A program made the translations under genes and the position numbers. A stretch of DNA of 64,000 bases from Limanda limanda (Eukaryota; Chordata; Actinopteri; Pleuronectiformes; Pleuronectidae): contig NW_026870410.1 in assembly GCF_963576545.1 (NCBI RefSeq), positions 1 to 64,000 of the forward strand, read 5' to 3'. How positions within the stretch are numbered: position 1 is the stretch's first letter; each line of letters opens with the position of its first letter. The notes beneath the pieces are model-generated. The model did not search any database. It was not told the origin of the DNA and saw only the letters and a list, made by a program, of their open reading frames with translations. Shown piece after piece: positions 34,993 to 49,523 of this stretch.

Positions 34993-37653
34993 AGTGTGTG
35001 TCCAAATAATTTAATTGTAATCTAATTCTAAGGTAATTTAGGAAGGATTAACGGTTTTGTTTAGGAACTGGTTAGGGTAAGGTTTTAGGGTTAGGCATCA
35101 GATTACTATCTTAGGTTTAGGCCTGGGTTCCTTGGTTAGGGTTAGAATAAGGGTTAGGGTTAGGCCTAGATTTACCAGGTTAGGTTCAGGCGTTAGGTTC
35201 AGGCGTCAGGTTAACTTGGTTAGGTTTAGAGTAAAGGTTTTGGTTAAGGTTAGGATAATGGTTAAAATTCTGAATGAGGTGTAGGGCTCTGGTTCTGAGT
35301 TCCAGTCCTAGAAGAGACTCTGGAGTGAGCATCCTTTCAGGTTTAAGCCTCTTCAGTAGTTCGACCTTGATAGGACAGCTGGGTCATACTCACACACTGC
35401 TCAGGGGTCAGTGGGGGTTGAAGCATCACGGTGTTCATCCTTCTGTTGGTTTTGAAGCAGGAGCTGAATGCTGTGAAGCTAGGAGCTAGAACCTAAAAGC
35501 TAGAACCTAGAAGCTAGGAGCTAGGAGCTATGAAGCTAATTAAGTTTTAAATTATAAGTGCTGTTCTGGGTTTCATACACCGCTAGACACCAGGACATGC
35601 TTTAATCTTATTACAACAGCAGACTGATCTTGGATTCCTCCATGATTTGCCTTAGAGTGCTGCTTGCATGTGTGTCCACTATACTCTGTGTGTAGTCACT
35701 CTTAGTTATGGTGTTATCACGTTTTAAATTTTATACTCTAACATGGTCTTTGTTAAGAGTTCTTCCTCTGGGGATGGTAATTATCCTATAATTTTAATTT
35801 TGTGTGGCTAATCTGCAGAGATATTTAGAGAAAAACGGGACTTTTTTCAGGAAGTGTTCATTTTCCCAGAATGCATTGCTGCAGGTGGTCCAGATGGTAA
35901 TCTATTAAACCTGTTTAAAATTGAATAATTGTGGGTTTTATTTATCTGACAAAGTAATATAACTCTTAATTAATCATTAAACCAATATATAGATATATAA
36001 TTCATTAATTTAAAACAATTTATTTATAATTTATTAATTTAAAATTATTAAAATCTTAAATTTGATATATTCCTAATTTCTTGTGATAACAAAATGAAAT
36101 GAGGGAAACAGAGTCAGGGAGAGAAGCCTGTCCGGGCTAGCCCTCCCCCGCCGGATCGGGCTGTTTACTCTGTCCCCCCCTTTAACTCTCTCACTTACTG
36201 AAGTGAGGGAAAAAAGGGAGAAGAGTGATTCTTTTAATGAATGAAATACTTGAGTTTTCAATATGCTAATTTTAATTGTTTCGTGATTTCCTCTAGGGTT
36301 TGTTTATAAAGGTTGATCTCTGGTAAGTCTGGGTGGTGTATTATTTTCTAGAAACTTAATATTCATCTTTTTTCAGATTTGAAGACAGAGCTCAGGTCTG
36401 GGTTTTTTCTGTCTCTTGCTTTGAATAAACTCTGCTGGTTCTAGTCTTTGTTCCTGACCTTTCTTGTGGTTTAGAAGTATCGTTATCAGTTACACTGGGT
36501 TATGTTTGAGGATTTGGGGTCCTTAGACTAGTTCTTTACTCCTTTGTGTTTTGGTAATTATCCTATAATTTTAATTTTGTGTGGCTAATCTGCAGAGATA
36601 TTTAGAGAAAAACGGGACTTTTTTCAGGAAGTGTTCATTTTCCCAGAATGCATTGCTGCAGGTGGTCCAGATGGTAATCTATTAAACCTGTTTAAAATTG
36701 AATAATTGTGGGTTTTATTTATCTGACAAAGTAATATAACTCTTAATTAATCATTAAACCAATATATAGATATATAATTCATTAATTTAAAACAATTTAT
36801 TTATAATTTATTAATTTATTTAAAATTATTAAAATCTTAAATTTGATATATTCCTAATTTCTTGTGATAACAAAATGAAATGAGGGAAACAGAGTCAGGG
36901 AGAGAAGCCTGTCCGGGCTAGCCCTCCCCCGCCGGATCGGGCTGTGTACTCTGTCCCCCCCTTTAACTCTCTCACTTACTGAAGTGAGGGAAAAAAGGGA
37001 GAAGAGTGATTCTTTTAATGAATGAAATACTTGAGTTTTCAATATGCTAATTTTAATTGTTTTGTGATTTCCTCTAGGGTTTGTTTATAAAGGTTGATCT
37101 CTGGTAAGTCTGGGTGGTGTATTATTTTCTAGAAACTTAATATTCATCTTTTTTCAGATTTGAAGACAGAGCTCAGGTCTGGGTTTTTTCTGTCTCTTGC
37201 TTTGAATAAACTCTGCTGGTTCTAGTCTTTGTTCCTGACCTTTCTTGTGGTTTAGAAGTATCGTTATCAGTTACACTGGGTTATGTTTGAGGATTTGGGG
37301 TCCTTAGACTAGTTCTTTACTCCTTTGTGTCACCCATCAGTTCACATCCTTGCGTTGATTCTTGGTTGCAGGTGTAGGGAGCCTAAGAGAGAGAGAAAAA
37401 AAGGCGTTTTCCTGTTTCCTATTGGAAATGGAGGAGAGAGGAGAATTGTTTTGGTGGGAATATGCAAATCGTTTTTCAAAGAGGGCTCGCTCGTCCGATG
37501 GCTCGGGCTGGGTTAGGGTTAGAAGAGATATCTCGATGACACCCCCTGCTTCGTCCAACGACTGGGCAGTTTGGATTAGGGCGCCAAAGGCAATGCACTG
37601 GCCGACGCTCGTCATTAAGACCCCCCATTCTCACATATTCCCTTTGCCAAATT

Positions 37654-37700
<47 letters not shown>

Positions 37701-37897
37701 TTTTAAAAAAAACGAGGTGGTTGTTTGTTTAATTTAAACGGAGTTGGTTGGACTATTTTTTTCTATAGGCACTATTTTGATTTCCTAGTTTGATTGAACA
37801 CATCATCAGTAGTTGACCTCAGGATCACTGGATGTTTCGGCCATTACGACTAGACACCCTCACCTGAGGGAGGCCCAGCCGAGGTTGATCAAACCCC
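34993..37897 (+). repeat. Unit 15, type B
   Basis: 2905 bp. D1 35776-36549, D2 36553-37330. T run of 44 at 37655-37698. Confidence 0.97.
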
Positions 37898-40558
37898 AGT
37901 GTGTGTCCAAATAATTTAATTGTAATCTAATTCTAAGGTAATTTAGGAAGGATTAACGGTTTTGTTTAGGAACTGGTTAGGGTAAGGTTTTAGGGTTAGG
38001 CATCAGATTACTATCTTAGGTTTAGGCCTGGGTTCCTTGGTTAGGGTTAGAATAAGGGTTAGGGTTAGGCCTAGATTTACCAGGTTAGGTTCAGGCGTTA
38101 GGTTCAGGCGTCAGGTTAACTTGGTTAGGTTTAGAGTAAAGGTTTTGGTTAAGGTTAGGATAATGGTTAAAATTCTGAATGAGGTGTAGGGCTCTGGTTC
38201 TGAGTTCCAGTCCTAGAAGAGACTCTGGAGTGAGCATCCTTTCAGGTTTAAGCCTCTTCAGTAGTTCGACCTTGATAGGACAGCTGGGTCATACTCACAC
38301 ACTGCTCAGGGGTCAGTGGGGGTTGAAGCATCACGGTGTTCATCCTTCTGTTGGTTTTGAAGCAGGAGCTGAATGCTGTGAAGCTAGGAGCTAGAACCTA
38401 AAAGCTAGAACCTAGAAGCTAGGAGCTAGGAGCTATGAAGCTAATTAAGTTTTAAATTATAAGTGCTGTTCTGGGTTTCATACACCGCTAGACACCAGGA
38501 CATGCTTTAATCTTATTACAACAGCAGACTGATCTTGGATTCCTCCATGATTTGCCTTAGAGTGCTGCTTGCATGTGTGTCCACTATACTCTGTGTGTAG
38601 TCACTCTTAGTTATGGTGTTATCACGTTTTAAATTTTATACTCTAACATGGTCTTTGTTAAGAGTTCTTCCTCTGGGGATGGTAATTATCCTATAATTTT
38701 AATTTTGTGTGGCTAATCTGCAGAGATATTTAGAGAAAAACGGGACTTTTTTCAGGAAGTGTTCATTTTCCCAGAATGCATTGCTGCAGGTGGTCCAGAT
38801 GGTAATCTATTAAACCTGTTTAAAATTGAATAATTGTGGGTTTTATTTATCTGACAAAGTAATATAACTCTTAATTAATCATTAAACCAATATATAGATA
38901 TATAATTCATTAATTTAAAACAATTTATTTATAATTTATTAATTTAAAATTATTAAAATCTTAAATTTGATATATTCCTAATTTCTTGTGATAACAAAAT
39001 GAAATGAGGGAAACAGAGTCAGGGAGAGAAGCCTGTCCGGGCTAGCCCTCCCCCGCCGGATCGGGCTGTTTACTCTGTCCCCCCCTTTAACTCTCTCACT
39101 TACTGAAGTGAGGGAAAAAAGGGAGAAGAGTGATTCTTTTAATGAATGAAATACTTGAGTTTTCAATATGCTAATTTTAATTGTTTCGTGATTTCCTCTA
39201 GGGTTTGTTTATAAAGGTTGATCTCTGGTAAGTCTGGGTGGTGTATTATTTTCTAGAAACTTAATATTCATCTTTTTTCAGATTTGAAGACAGAGCTCAG
39301 GTCTGGGTTTTTTCTGTCTCTTGCTTTGAATAAACTCTGCTGGTTCTAGTCTTTGTTCCTGACCTTTCTTGTGGTTTAGAAGTATCGTTATCAGTTACAC
39401 TGGGTTATGTTTGAGGATTTGGGGTCCTTAGACTAGTTCTTTACTCCTTTGTGTTTTGGTAATTATCCTATAATTTTAATTTTGTGTGGCTAATCTGCAG
39501 AGATATTTAGAGAAAAACGGGACTTTTTTCAGGAAGTGTTCATTTTCCCAGAATGCATTGCTGCAGGTGGTCCAGATGGTAATCTATTAAACCTGTTTAA
39601 AATTGAATAATTGTGGGTTTTATTTATCTGACAAAGTAATATAACTCTTAATTAATCATTAAACCAATATATAGATATATAATTCATTAATTTAAAACAA
39701 TTTATTTATAATTTATTAATTTATTTAAAATTATTAAAATCTTAAATTTGATATATTCCTAATTTCTTGTGATAACAAAATGAAATGAGGGAAACAGAGT
39801 CAGGGAGAGAAGCCTGTCCGGGCTAGCCCTCCCCCGCCGGATCGGGCTGTGTACTCTGTCCCCCCCTTTAACTCTCTCACTTACTGAAGTGAGGGAAAAA
39901 AGGGAGAAGAGTGATTCTTTTAATGAATGAAATACTTGAGTTTTCAATATGCTAATTTTAATTGTTTTGTGATTTCCTCTAGGGTTTGTTTATAAAGGTT
40001 GATCTCTGGTAAGTCTGGGTGGTGTATTATTTTCTAGAAACTTAATATTCATCTTTTTTCAGATTTGAAGACAGAGCTCAGGTCTGGGTTTTTTCTGTCT
40101 CTTGCTTTGAATAAACTCTGCTGGTTCTAGTCTTTGTTCCTGACCTTTCTTGTGGTTTAGAAGTATCGTTATCAGTTACACTGGGTTATGTTTGAGGATT
40201 TGGGGTCCTTAGACTAGTTCTTTACTCCTTTGTGTCACCCATCAGTTCACATCCTTGCGTTGATTCTTGGTTGCAGGTGTAGGGAGCCTAAGAGAGAGAG
40301 AAAAAAAGGCGTTTTCCTGTTTCCTATTGGAAATGGAGGAGAGAGGAGAATTGTTTTGGTGGGAATATGCAAATCGTTTTTCAAAGAGGGCTCGCTCGTC
40401 CGATGGCTCGGGCTGGGTTAGGGTTAGAAGAGATATCTCGATGACACCCCCTGCTTCGTCCAACGACTGGGCAGTTTGGATTAGGGCGCCAAAGGCAATG
40501 CACTGGCCGACGCTCGTCATTAAGACCCCCCATTCTCACATATTCCCTTTGCCAAATT

Positions 40559-40614
<56 letters not shown>

Positions 40615-40811
40615 TTTTAAAAAAAACGAGGTGGTTGTTTGTTTAATTTAAACGGAGTTGGTTGGACTATTTTTTTCTATAGGCACTATTTTGATTTCCT
40701 AGTTTGATTGAACACATCATCAGTAGTTGACCTCAGGATCACTGGATGTTTCGGCCATTACGACTAGACACCCTCACCTGAGGGAGGCCCAGCCGAGGTT
40801 GATCAAACCCC
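37898..40811 (+). repeat. Unit 16, type B
   Basis: 2914 bp. D1 38681-39454, D2 39458-40235. T run of 53 at 40560-40612. Confidence 0.97.
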
Positions 40812-43472
40812 AGTGTGTGTCCAAATAATTTAATTGTAATCTAATTCTAAGGTAATTTAGGAAGGATTAACGGTTTTGTTTAGGAACTGGTTAGGGTAAG
40901 GTTTTAGGGTTAGGCATCAGATTACTATCTTAGGTTTAGGCCTGGGTTCCTTGGTTAGGGTTAGAATAAGGGTTAGGGTTAGGCCTAGATTTACCAGGTT
41001 AGGTTCAGGCGTTAGGTTCAGGCGTCAGGTTAACTTGGTTAGGTTTAGAGTAAAGGTTTTGGTTAAGGTTAGGATAATGGTTAAAATTCTGAATGAGGTG
41101 TAGGGCTCTGGTTCTGAGTTCCAGTCCTAGAAGAGACTCTGGAGTGAGCATCCTTTCAGGTTTAAGCCTCTTCAGTAGTTCGACCTTGATAGGACAGCTG
41201 GGTCATACTCACACACTGCTCAGGGGTCAGTGGGGGTTGAAGCATCACGGTGTTCATCCTTCTGTTGGTTTTGAAGCAGGAGCTGAATGCTGTGAAGCTA
41301 GGAGCTAGAACCTAAAAGCTAGAACCTAGAAGCTAGGAGCTAGGAGCTATGAAGCTAATTAAGTTTTAAATTATAAGTGCTGTTCTGGGTTTCATACACC
41401 GCTAGACACCAGGACATGCTTTAATCTTATTACAACAGCAGACTGATCTTGGATTCCTCCATGATTTGCCTTAGAGTGCTGCTTGCATGTGTGTCCACTA
41501 TACTCTGTGTGTAGTCACTCTTAGTTATGGTGTTATCACGTTTTAAATTTTATACTCTAACATGGTCTTTGTTAAGAGTTCTTCCTCTGGGGATGGTAAT
41601 TATCCTATAATTTTAATTTTGTGTGGCTAATCTGCAGAGATATTTAGAGAAAAACGGGACTTTTTTCAGGAAGTGTTCATTTTCCCAGAATGCATTGCTG
41701 CAGGTGGTCCAGATGGTAATCTATTAAACCTGTTTAAAATTGAATAATTGTGGGTTTTATTTATCTGACAAAGTAATATAACTCTTAATTAATCATTAAA
41801 CCAATATATAGATATATAATTCATTAATTTAAAACAATTTATTTATAATTTATTAATTTAAAATTATTAAAATCTTAAATTTGATATATTCCTAATTTCT
41901 TGTGATAACAAAATGAAATGAGGGAAACAGAGTCAGGGAGAGAAGCCTGTCCGGGCTAGCCCTCCCCCGCCGGATCGGGCTGTTTACTCTGTCCCCCCCT
42001 TTAACTCTCTCACTTACTGAAGTGAGGGAAAAAAGGGAGAAGAGTGATTCTTTTAATGAATGAAATACTTGAGTTTTCAATATGCTAATTTTAATTGTTT
42101 CGTGATTTCCTCTAGGGTTTGTTTATAAAGGTTGATCTCTGGTAAGTCTGGGTGGTGTATTATTTTCTAGAAACTTAATATTCATCTTTTTTCAGATTTG
42201 AAGACAGAGCTCAGGTCTGGGTTTTTTCTGTCTCTTGCTTTGAATAAACTCTGCTGGTTCTAGTCTTTGTTCCTGACCTTTCTTGTGGTTTAGAAGTATC
42301 GTTATCAGTTACACTGGGTTATGTTTGAGGATTTGGGGTCCTTAGACTAGTTCTTTACTCCTTTGTGTTTTGGTAATTATCCTATAATTTTAATTTTGTG
42401 TGGCTAATCTGCAGAGATATTTAGAGAAAAACGGGACTTTTTTCAGGAAGTGTTCATTTTCCCAGAATGCATTGCTGCAGGTGGTCCAGATGGTAATCTA
42501 TTAAACCTGTTTAAAATTGAATAATTGTGGGTTTTATTTATCTGACAAAGTAATATAACTCTTAATTAATCATTAAACCAATATATAGATATATAATTCA
42601 TTAATTTAAAACAATTTATTTATAATTTATTAATTTATTTAAAATTATTAAAATCTTAAATTTGATATATTCCTAATTTCTTGTGATAACAAAATGAAAT
42701 GAGGGAAACAGAGTCAGGGAGAGAAGCCTGTCCGGGCTAGCCCTCCCCCGCCGGATCGGGCTGTGTACTCTGTCCCCCCCTTTAACTCTCTCACTTACTG
42801 AAGTGAGGGAAAAAAGGGAGAAGAGTGATTCTTTTAATGAATGAAATACTTGAGTTTTCAATATGCTAATTTTAATTGTTTTGTGATTTCCTCTAGGGTT
42901 TGTTTATAAAGGTTGATCTCTGGTAAGTCTGGGTGGTGTATTATTTTCTAGAAACTTAATATTCATCTTTTTTCAGATTTGAAGACAGAGCTCAGGTCTG
43001 GGTTTTTTCTGTCTCTTGCTTTGAATAAACTCTGCTGGTTCTAGTCTTTGTTCCTGACCTTTCTTGTGGTTTAGAAGTATCGTTATCAGTTACACTGGGT
43101 TATGTTTGAGGATTTGGGGTCCTTAGACTAGTTCTTTACTCCTTTGTGTCACCCATCAGTTCACATCCTTGCGTTGATTCTTGGTTGCAGGTGTAGGGAG
43201 CCTAAGAGAGAGAGAAAAAAAGGCGTTTTCCTGTTTCCTATTGGAAATGGAGGAGAGAGGAGAATTGTTTTGGTGGGAATATGCAAATCGTTTTTCAAAG
43301 AGGGCTCGCTCGTCCGATGGCTCGGGCTGGGTTAGGGTTAGAAGAGATATCTCGATGACACCCCCTGCTTCGTCCAACGACTGGGCAGTTTGGATTAGGG
43401 CGCCAAAGGCAATGCACTGGCCGACGCTCGTCATTAAGACCCCCCATTCTCACATATTCCCTTTGCCAAATT

Positions 43473-43525
<53 letters not shown>

Positions 43526-43722
43526 TTTTAAAAAAAACGAGGTGGTTGTTTGTTTAATTTAAACGGAGTTGGTTGGACTATTTTTTTCTATAGGCACTAT
43601 TTTGATTTCCTAGTTTGATTGAACACATCATCAGTAGTTGACCTCAGGATCACTGGATGTTTCGGCCATTACGACTAGACACCCTCACCTGAGGGAGGCC
43701 CAGCCGAGGTTGATCAAACCCC
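40812..43722 (+). repeat. Unit 17, type B
   Basis: 2911 bp. D1 41595-42368, D2 42372-43149. T run of 50 at 43474-43523. Confidence 0.97.
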
Positions 43723-46383
43723 AGTGTGTGTCCAAATAATTTAATTGTAATCTAATTCTAAGGTAATTTAGGAAGGATTAACGGTTTTGTTTAGGAACTG
43801 GTTAGGGTAAGGTTTTAGGGTTAGGCATCAGATTACTATCTTAGGTTTAGGCCTGGGTTCCTTGGTTAGGGTTAGAATAAGGGTTAGGGTTAGGCCTAGA
43901 TTTACCAGGTTAGGTTCAGGCGTTAGGTTCAGGCGTCAGGTTAACTTGGTTAGGTTTAGAGTAAAGGTTTTGGTTAAGGTTAGGATAATGGTTAAAATTC
44001 TGAATGAGGTGTAGGGCTCTGGTTCTGAGTTCCAGTCCTAGAAGAGACTCTGGAGTGAGCATCCTTTCAGGTTTAAGCCTCTTCAGTAGTTCGACCTTGA
44101 TAGGACAGCTGGGTCATACTCACACACTGCTCAGGGGTCAGTGGGGGTTGAAGCATCACGGTGTTCATCCTTCTGTTGGTTTTGAAGCAGGAGCTGAATG
44201 CTGTGAAGCTAGGAGCTAGAACCTAAAAGCTAGAACCTAGAAGCTAGGAGCTAGGAGCTATGAAGCTAATTAAGTTTTAAATTATAAGTGCTGTTCTGGG
44301 TTTCATACACCGCTAGACACCAGGACATGCTTTAATCTTATTACAACAGCAGACTGATCTTGGATTCCTCCATGATTTGCCTTAGAGTGCTGCTTGCATG
44401 TGTGTCCACTATACTCTGTGTGTAGTCACTCTTAGTTATGGTGTTATCACGTTTTAAATTTTATACTCTAACATGGTCTTTGTTAAGAGTTCTTCCTCTG
44501 GGGATGGTAATTATCCTATAATTTTAATTTTGTGTGGCTAATCTGCAGAGATATTTAGAGAAAAACGGGACTTTTTTCAGGAAGTGTTCATTTTCCCAGA
44601 ATGCATTGCTGCAGGTGGTCCAGATGGTAATCTATTAAACCTGTTTAAAATTGAATAATTGTGGGTTTTATTTATCTGACAAAGTAATATAACTCTTAAT
44701 TAATCATTAAACCAATATATAGATATATAATTCATTAATTTAAAACAATTTATTTATAATTTATTAATTTAAAATTATTAAAATCTTAAATTTGATATAT
44801 TCCTAATTTCTTGTGATAACAAAATGAAATGAGGGAAACAGAGTCAGGGAGAGAAGCCTGTCCGGGCTAGCCCTCCCCCGCCGGATCGGGCTGTTTACTC
44901 TGTCCCCCCCTTTAACTCTCTCACTTACTGAAGTGAGGGAAAAAAGGGAGAAGAGTGATTCTTTTAATGAATGAAATACTTGAGTTTTCAATATGCTAAT
45001 TTTAATTGTTTCGTGATTTCCTCTAGGGTTTGTTTATAAAGGTTGATCTCTGGTAAGTCTGGGTGGTGTATTATTTTCTAGAAACTTAATATTCATCTTT
45101 TTTCAGATTTGAAGACAGAGCTCAGGTCTGGGTTTTTTCTGTCTCTTGCTTTGAATAAACTCTGCTGGTTCTAGTCTTTGTTCCTGACCTTTCTTGTGGT
45201 TTAGAAGTATCGTTATCAGTTACACTGGGTTATGTTTGAGGATTTGGGGTCCTTAGACTAGTTCTTTACTCCTTTGTGTTTTGGTAATTATCCTATAATT
45301 TTAATTTTGTGTGGCTAATCTGCAGAGATATTTAGAGAAAAACGGGACTTTTTTCAGGAAGTGTTCATTTTCCCAGAATGCATTGCTGCAGGTGGTCCAG
45401 ATGGTAATCTATTAAACCTGTTTAAAATTGAATAATTGTGGGTTTTATTTATCTGACAAAGTAATATAACTCTTAATTAATCATTAAACCAATATATAGA
45501 TATATAATTCATTAATTTAAAACAATTTATTTATAATTTATTAATTTATTTAAAATTATTAAAATCTTAAATTTGATATATTCCTAATTTCTTGTGATAA
45601 CAAAATGAAATGAGGGAAACAGAGTCAGGGAGAGAAGCCTGTCCGGGCTAGCCCTCCCCCGCCGGATCGGGCTGTGTACTCTGTCCCCCCCTTTAACTCT
45701 CTCACTTACTGAAGTGAGGGAAAAAAGGGAGAAGAGTGATTCTTTTAATGAATGAAATACTTGAGTTTTCAATATGCTAATTTTAATTGTTTTGTGATTT
45801 CCTCTAGGGTTTGTTTATAAAGGTTGATCTCTGGTAAGTCTGGGTGGTGTATTATTTTCTAGAAACTTAATATTCATCTTTTTTCAGATTTGAAGACAGA
45901 GCTCAGGTCTGGGTTTTTTCTGTCTCTTGCTTTGAATAAACTCTGCTGGTTCTAGTCTTTGTTCCTGACCTTTCTTGTGGTTTAGAAGTATCGTTATCAG
46001 TTACACTGGGTTATGTTTGAGGATTTGGGGTCCTTAGACTAGTTCTTTACTCCTTTGTGTCACCCATCAGTTCACATCCTTGCGTTGATTCTTGGTTGCA
46101 GGTGTAGGGAGCCTAAGAGAGAGAGAAAAAAAGGCGTTTTCCTGTTTCCTATTGGAAATGGAGGAGAGAGGAGAATTGTTTTGGTGGGAATATGCAAATC
46201 GTTTTTCAAAGAGGGCTCGCTCGTCCGATGGCTCGGGCTGGGTTAGGGTTAGAAGAGATATCTCGATGACACCCCCTGCTTCGTCCAACGACTGGGCAGT
46301 TTGGATTAGGGCGCCAAAGGCAATGCACTGGCCGACGCTCGTCATTAAGACCCCCCATTCTCACATATTCCCTTTGCCAAATT

Positions 46384-46451
<68 letters not shown>

Positions 46452-46648
46452 TTTTAAAAAAAACGAGGTGGTTGTTTGTTTAATTTAAACGGAGTTGGTT
46501 GGACTATTTTTTTCTATAGGCACTATTTTGATTTCCTAGTTTGATTGAACACATCATCAGTAGTTGACCTCAGGATCACTGGATGTTTCGGCCATTACGA
46601 CTAGACACCCTCACCTGAGGGAGGCCCAGCCGAGGTTGATCAAACCCC
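43723..46648 (+). repeat. Unit 18, type B, longest T run
   Basis: 2926 bp. D1 44506-45279, D2 45283-46060. T run of 65 at 46385-46449, the longest in the window; its right neighbour has the shortest of the long type. Confidence 0.97.
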
Positions 46649-49523
46649 AGTGTGTGTCCAAATAATTTAATTGTAATCTAATTCTAAGGTAATTTAGGAA
46701 GGATTAACGGTTTTGTTTAGGAACTGGTTAGGGTAAGGTTTTAGGGTTAGGCATCAGATTACTATCTTAGGTTTAGGCCTGGGTTCCTTGGTTAGGGTTA
46801 GAATAAGGGTTAGGGTTAGGCCTAGATTTACCAGGTTAGGTTCAGGCGTTAGGTTCAGGCGTCAGGTTAACTTGGTTAGGTTTAGAGTAAAGGTTTTGGT
46901 TAAGGTTAGGATAATGGTTAAAATTCTGAATGAGGTGTAGGGCTCTGGTTCTGAGTTCCAGTCCTAGAAGAGACTCTGGAGTGAGCATCCTTTCAGGTTT
47001 AAGCCTCTTCAGTAGTTCGACCTTGATAGGACAGCTGGGTCATACTCACACACTGCTCAGGGGTCAGTGGGGGTTGAAGCATCACGGTGTTCATCCTTCT
47101 GTTGGTTTTGAAGCAGGAGCTGAATGCTGTGAAGCTAGGAGCTAGAACCTAAAAGCTAGAACCTAGAAGCTAGGAGCTAGGAGCTATGAAGCTAATTAAG
47201 TTTTAAATTATAAGTGCTGTTCTGGGTTTCATACACCGCTAGACACCAGGACATGCTTTAATCTTATTACAACAGCAGACTGATCTTGGATTCCTCCATG
47301 ATTTGCCTTAGAGTGCTGCTTGCATGTGTGTCCACTATACTCTGTGTGTAGTCACTCTTAGTTATGGTGTTATCACGTTTTAAATTTTATACTCTAACAT
47401 GGTCTTTGTTAAGAGTTCTTCCTCTGGGGATGGTAATTATCCTATAATTTTAATTTTGTGTGGCTAATCTGCAGAGATATTTAGAGAAAAACGGGACTTT
47501 TTTCAGGAAGTGTTCATTTTCCCAGAATGCATTGCTGCAGGTGGTCCAGATGGTAATCTATTAAACCTGTTTAAAATTGAATAATTGTGGGTTTTATTTA
47601 TCTGACAAAGTAATATAACTCTTAATTAATCATTAAACCAATATATAGATATATAATTCATTAATTTAAAACAATTTATTTATAATTTATTAATTTAAAA
47701 TGATTAAAATCTTAAATTTGATATATTCCTAATTTCTTGTGATAACAAAATGAAATGAGGGAAACAGAGTCAGGGAGAGAAGCCTGTCCGGGCTAGCCCT
47801 CCCCCGCCGGATCGGGCTGTTTACTCTGTCCCCCCCTTTAACTCTCTCACTTACTGAAGTGAGGGAAAAAAGGGAGAAGAGTGATTCTTTTAATGAATGA
47901 AATACTTGAGTTTTCAATATGCTAATTTTAATTGTTTCGTGATTTCCTCTAGGGTTTGTTTATAAAGGTTGATCTCTGGTAAGTCTGGGTGGTGTATTAT
48001 TTTCTAGAAACTTAATATTCATCTTTTTTCAGATTTGAAGACAGAGCTCAGGTCTGGGTTTTTTCTGTCTCTTGCTTTGAATAAACTCTGCTGGTTCTAG
48101 TCTTTGTTCCTGACCTTTCTTGTGGTTTAGAAGTATCGTTATCAGTTACACTGGGTTATGTTTGAGGATTTGGGGTCCTTAGACTAGTTCTTTACTCCTT
48201 TGTGTTTTGGTAATTATCCTATAATTTTAATTTTGTGTGGCTAATCTGCAGAGATATTTAGAGAAAAACGGGACTTTTTTCAGGAAGTGTTCATTTTCCC
48301 AGAATGCATTGCTGCAGGTGGTCCAGATGGTAATCTATTAAACCTGTTTAAAATTGAATAATTGTGGGTTTTATTTATCTGACAAAGTAATATAACTCTT
48401 AATTAATCATTAAACCAATATATAGATATATAATTCATTAATTTAAAACAATTTATTTATAATTTATTAATTTATTTAAAATTATTAAAATCTTAAATTT
48501 GATATATTCCTAATTTCTTGTGATAACAAAATGAAATGAGGGAAACAGAGTCAGGGAGAGAAGCCTGTCCGGGCTAGCCCTCCCCCGCCGGATCGGGCTG
48601 TGTACTCTGTCCCCCCCTTTAACTCTCTCACTTACTGAAGTGAGGGAAAAAAGGGAGAAGAGTGATTCTTTTAATGAATGAAATACTTGAGTTTTCAATA
48701 TGCTAATTTTAATTGTTTTGTGATTTCCTCTAGGGTTTGTTTATAAAGGTTGATCTCTGGTAAGTCTGGGTGGTGTATTATTTTCTAGAAACTTAATATT
48801 CATCTTTTTTCAGATTTGAAGACAGAGCTCAGGTCTGGGTTTTTTCTGTCTCTTGCTTTGAATAAACTCTGCTGGTTCTAGTCTTTGTTCCTGACCTTTC
48901 TTGTGGTTTAGAAGTATCGTTATCAGTTACACTGGGTTATGTTTGAGGATTTGGGGTCCTTAGACTAGTTCTTTACTCCTTTGTGTCACCCATCAGTTCA
49001 CATCCTTGCGTTGATTCTTGGTTGCAGGTGTAGGGAGCCTAAGAGAGAGAGAAAAAAAGGCGTTTTCCTGTTTCCTATTGGAAATGGAGGAGAGAGGAGA
49101 ATTGTTTTGGTGGGAATATGCAAATCGTTTTTCAAAGAGGGCTCGCTCGTCCGATGGCTCGGGCTGGGTTAGGGTTAGAAGAGATATCTCGATGACACCC
49201 CCTGCTTCGTCCAACGACTGGGCAGTTTGGATTAGGGCGCCAAAGGCAATGCACTGGCCGACGCTCGTCATTAAGACCCCCCATTCTCACATATTCCCTT
49301 TGCCAAATTGTTTTTTTTTTTTTTATTTTTAAAAAAAACGAGGTGGTTGTTTGTTTAATTTAAACGGAGTTGGTTGGACTATTTTTTTCTATAGGCACTA
49401 TTTTGATTTCCTAGTTTGATTGAACACATCATCAGTAGTTGACCTCAGGATCACTGGATGTTTCGGCCATTACGACTAGACACCCTCACCTGAGGGAGGC
49501 CCAGCCGAGGTTGATCAAACCCC
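46649..49523 (+). repeat. Unit 19, type B, contracted T run
   Basis: 2875 bp, the shortest type B unit. D1 47432-48205, D2 48209-48986. T run of only 14 at 49311-49324, still with the type B flanks (A, T5, A8). Private T to G change at 47702 in the AT-rich block of D1. Confidence 0.96.

Noticed and set aside
26019..37698. Higher-order periodicity in T run lengths (58, 32, 44, 58, 44)
   Set aside because: The values 58 and 44 recur, but without a constant spacing or linked base changes, so chance slippage explains them.
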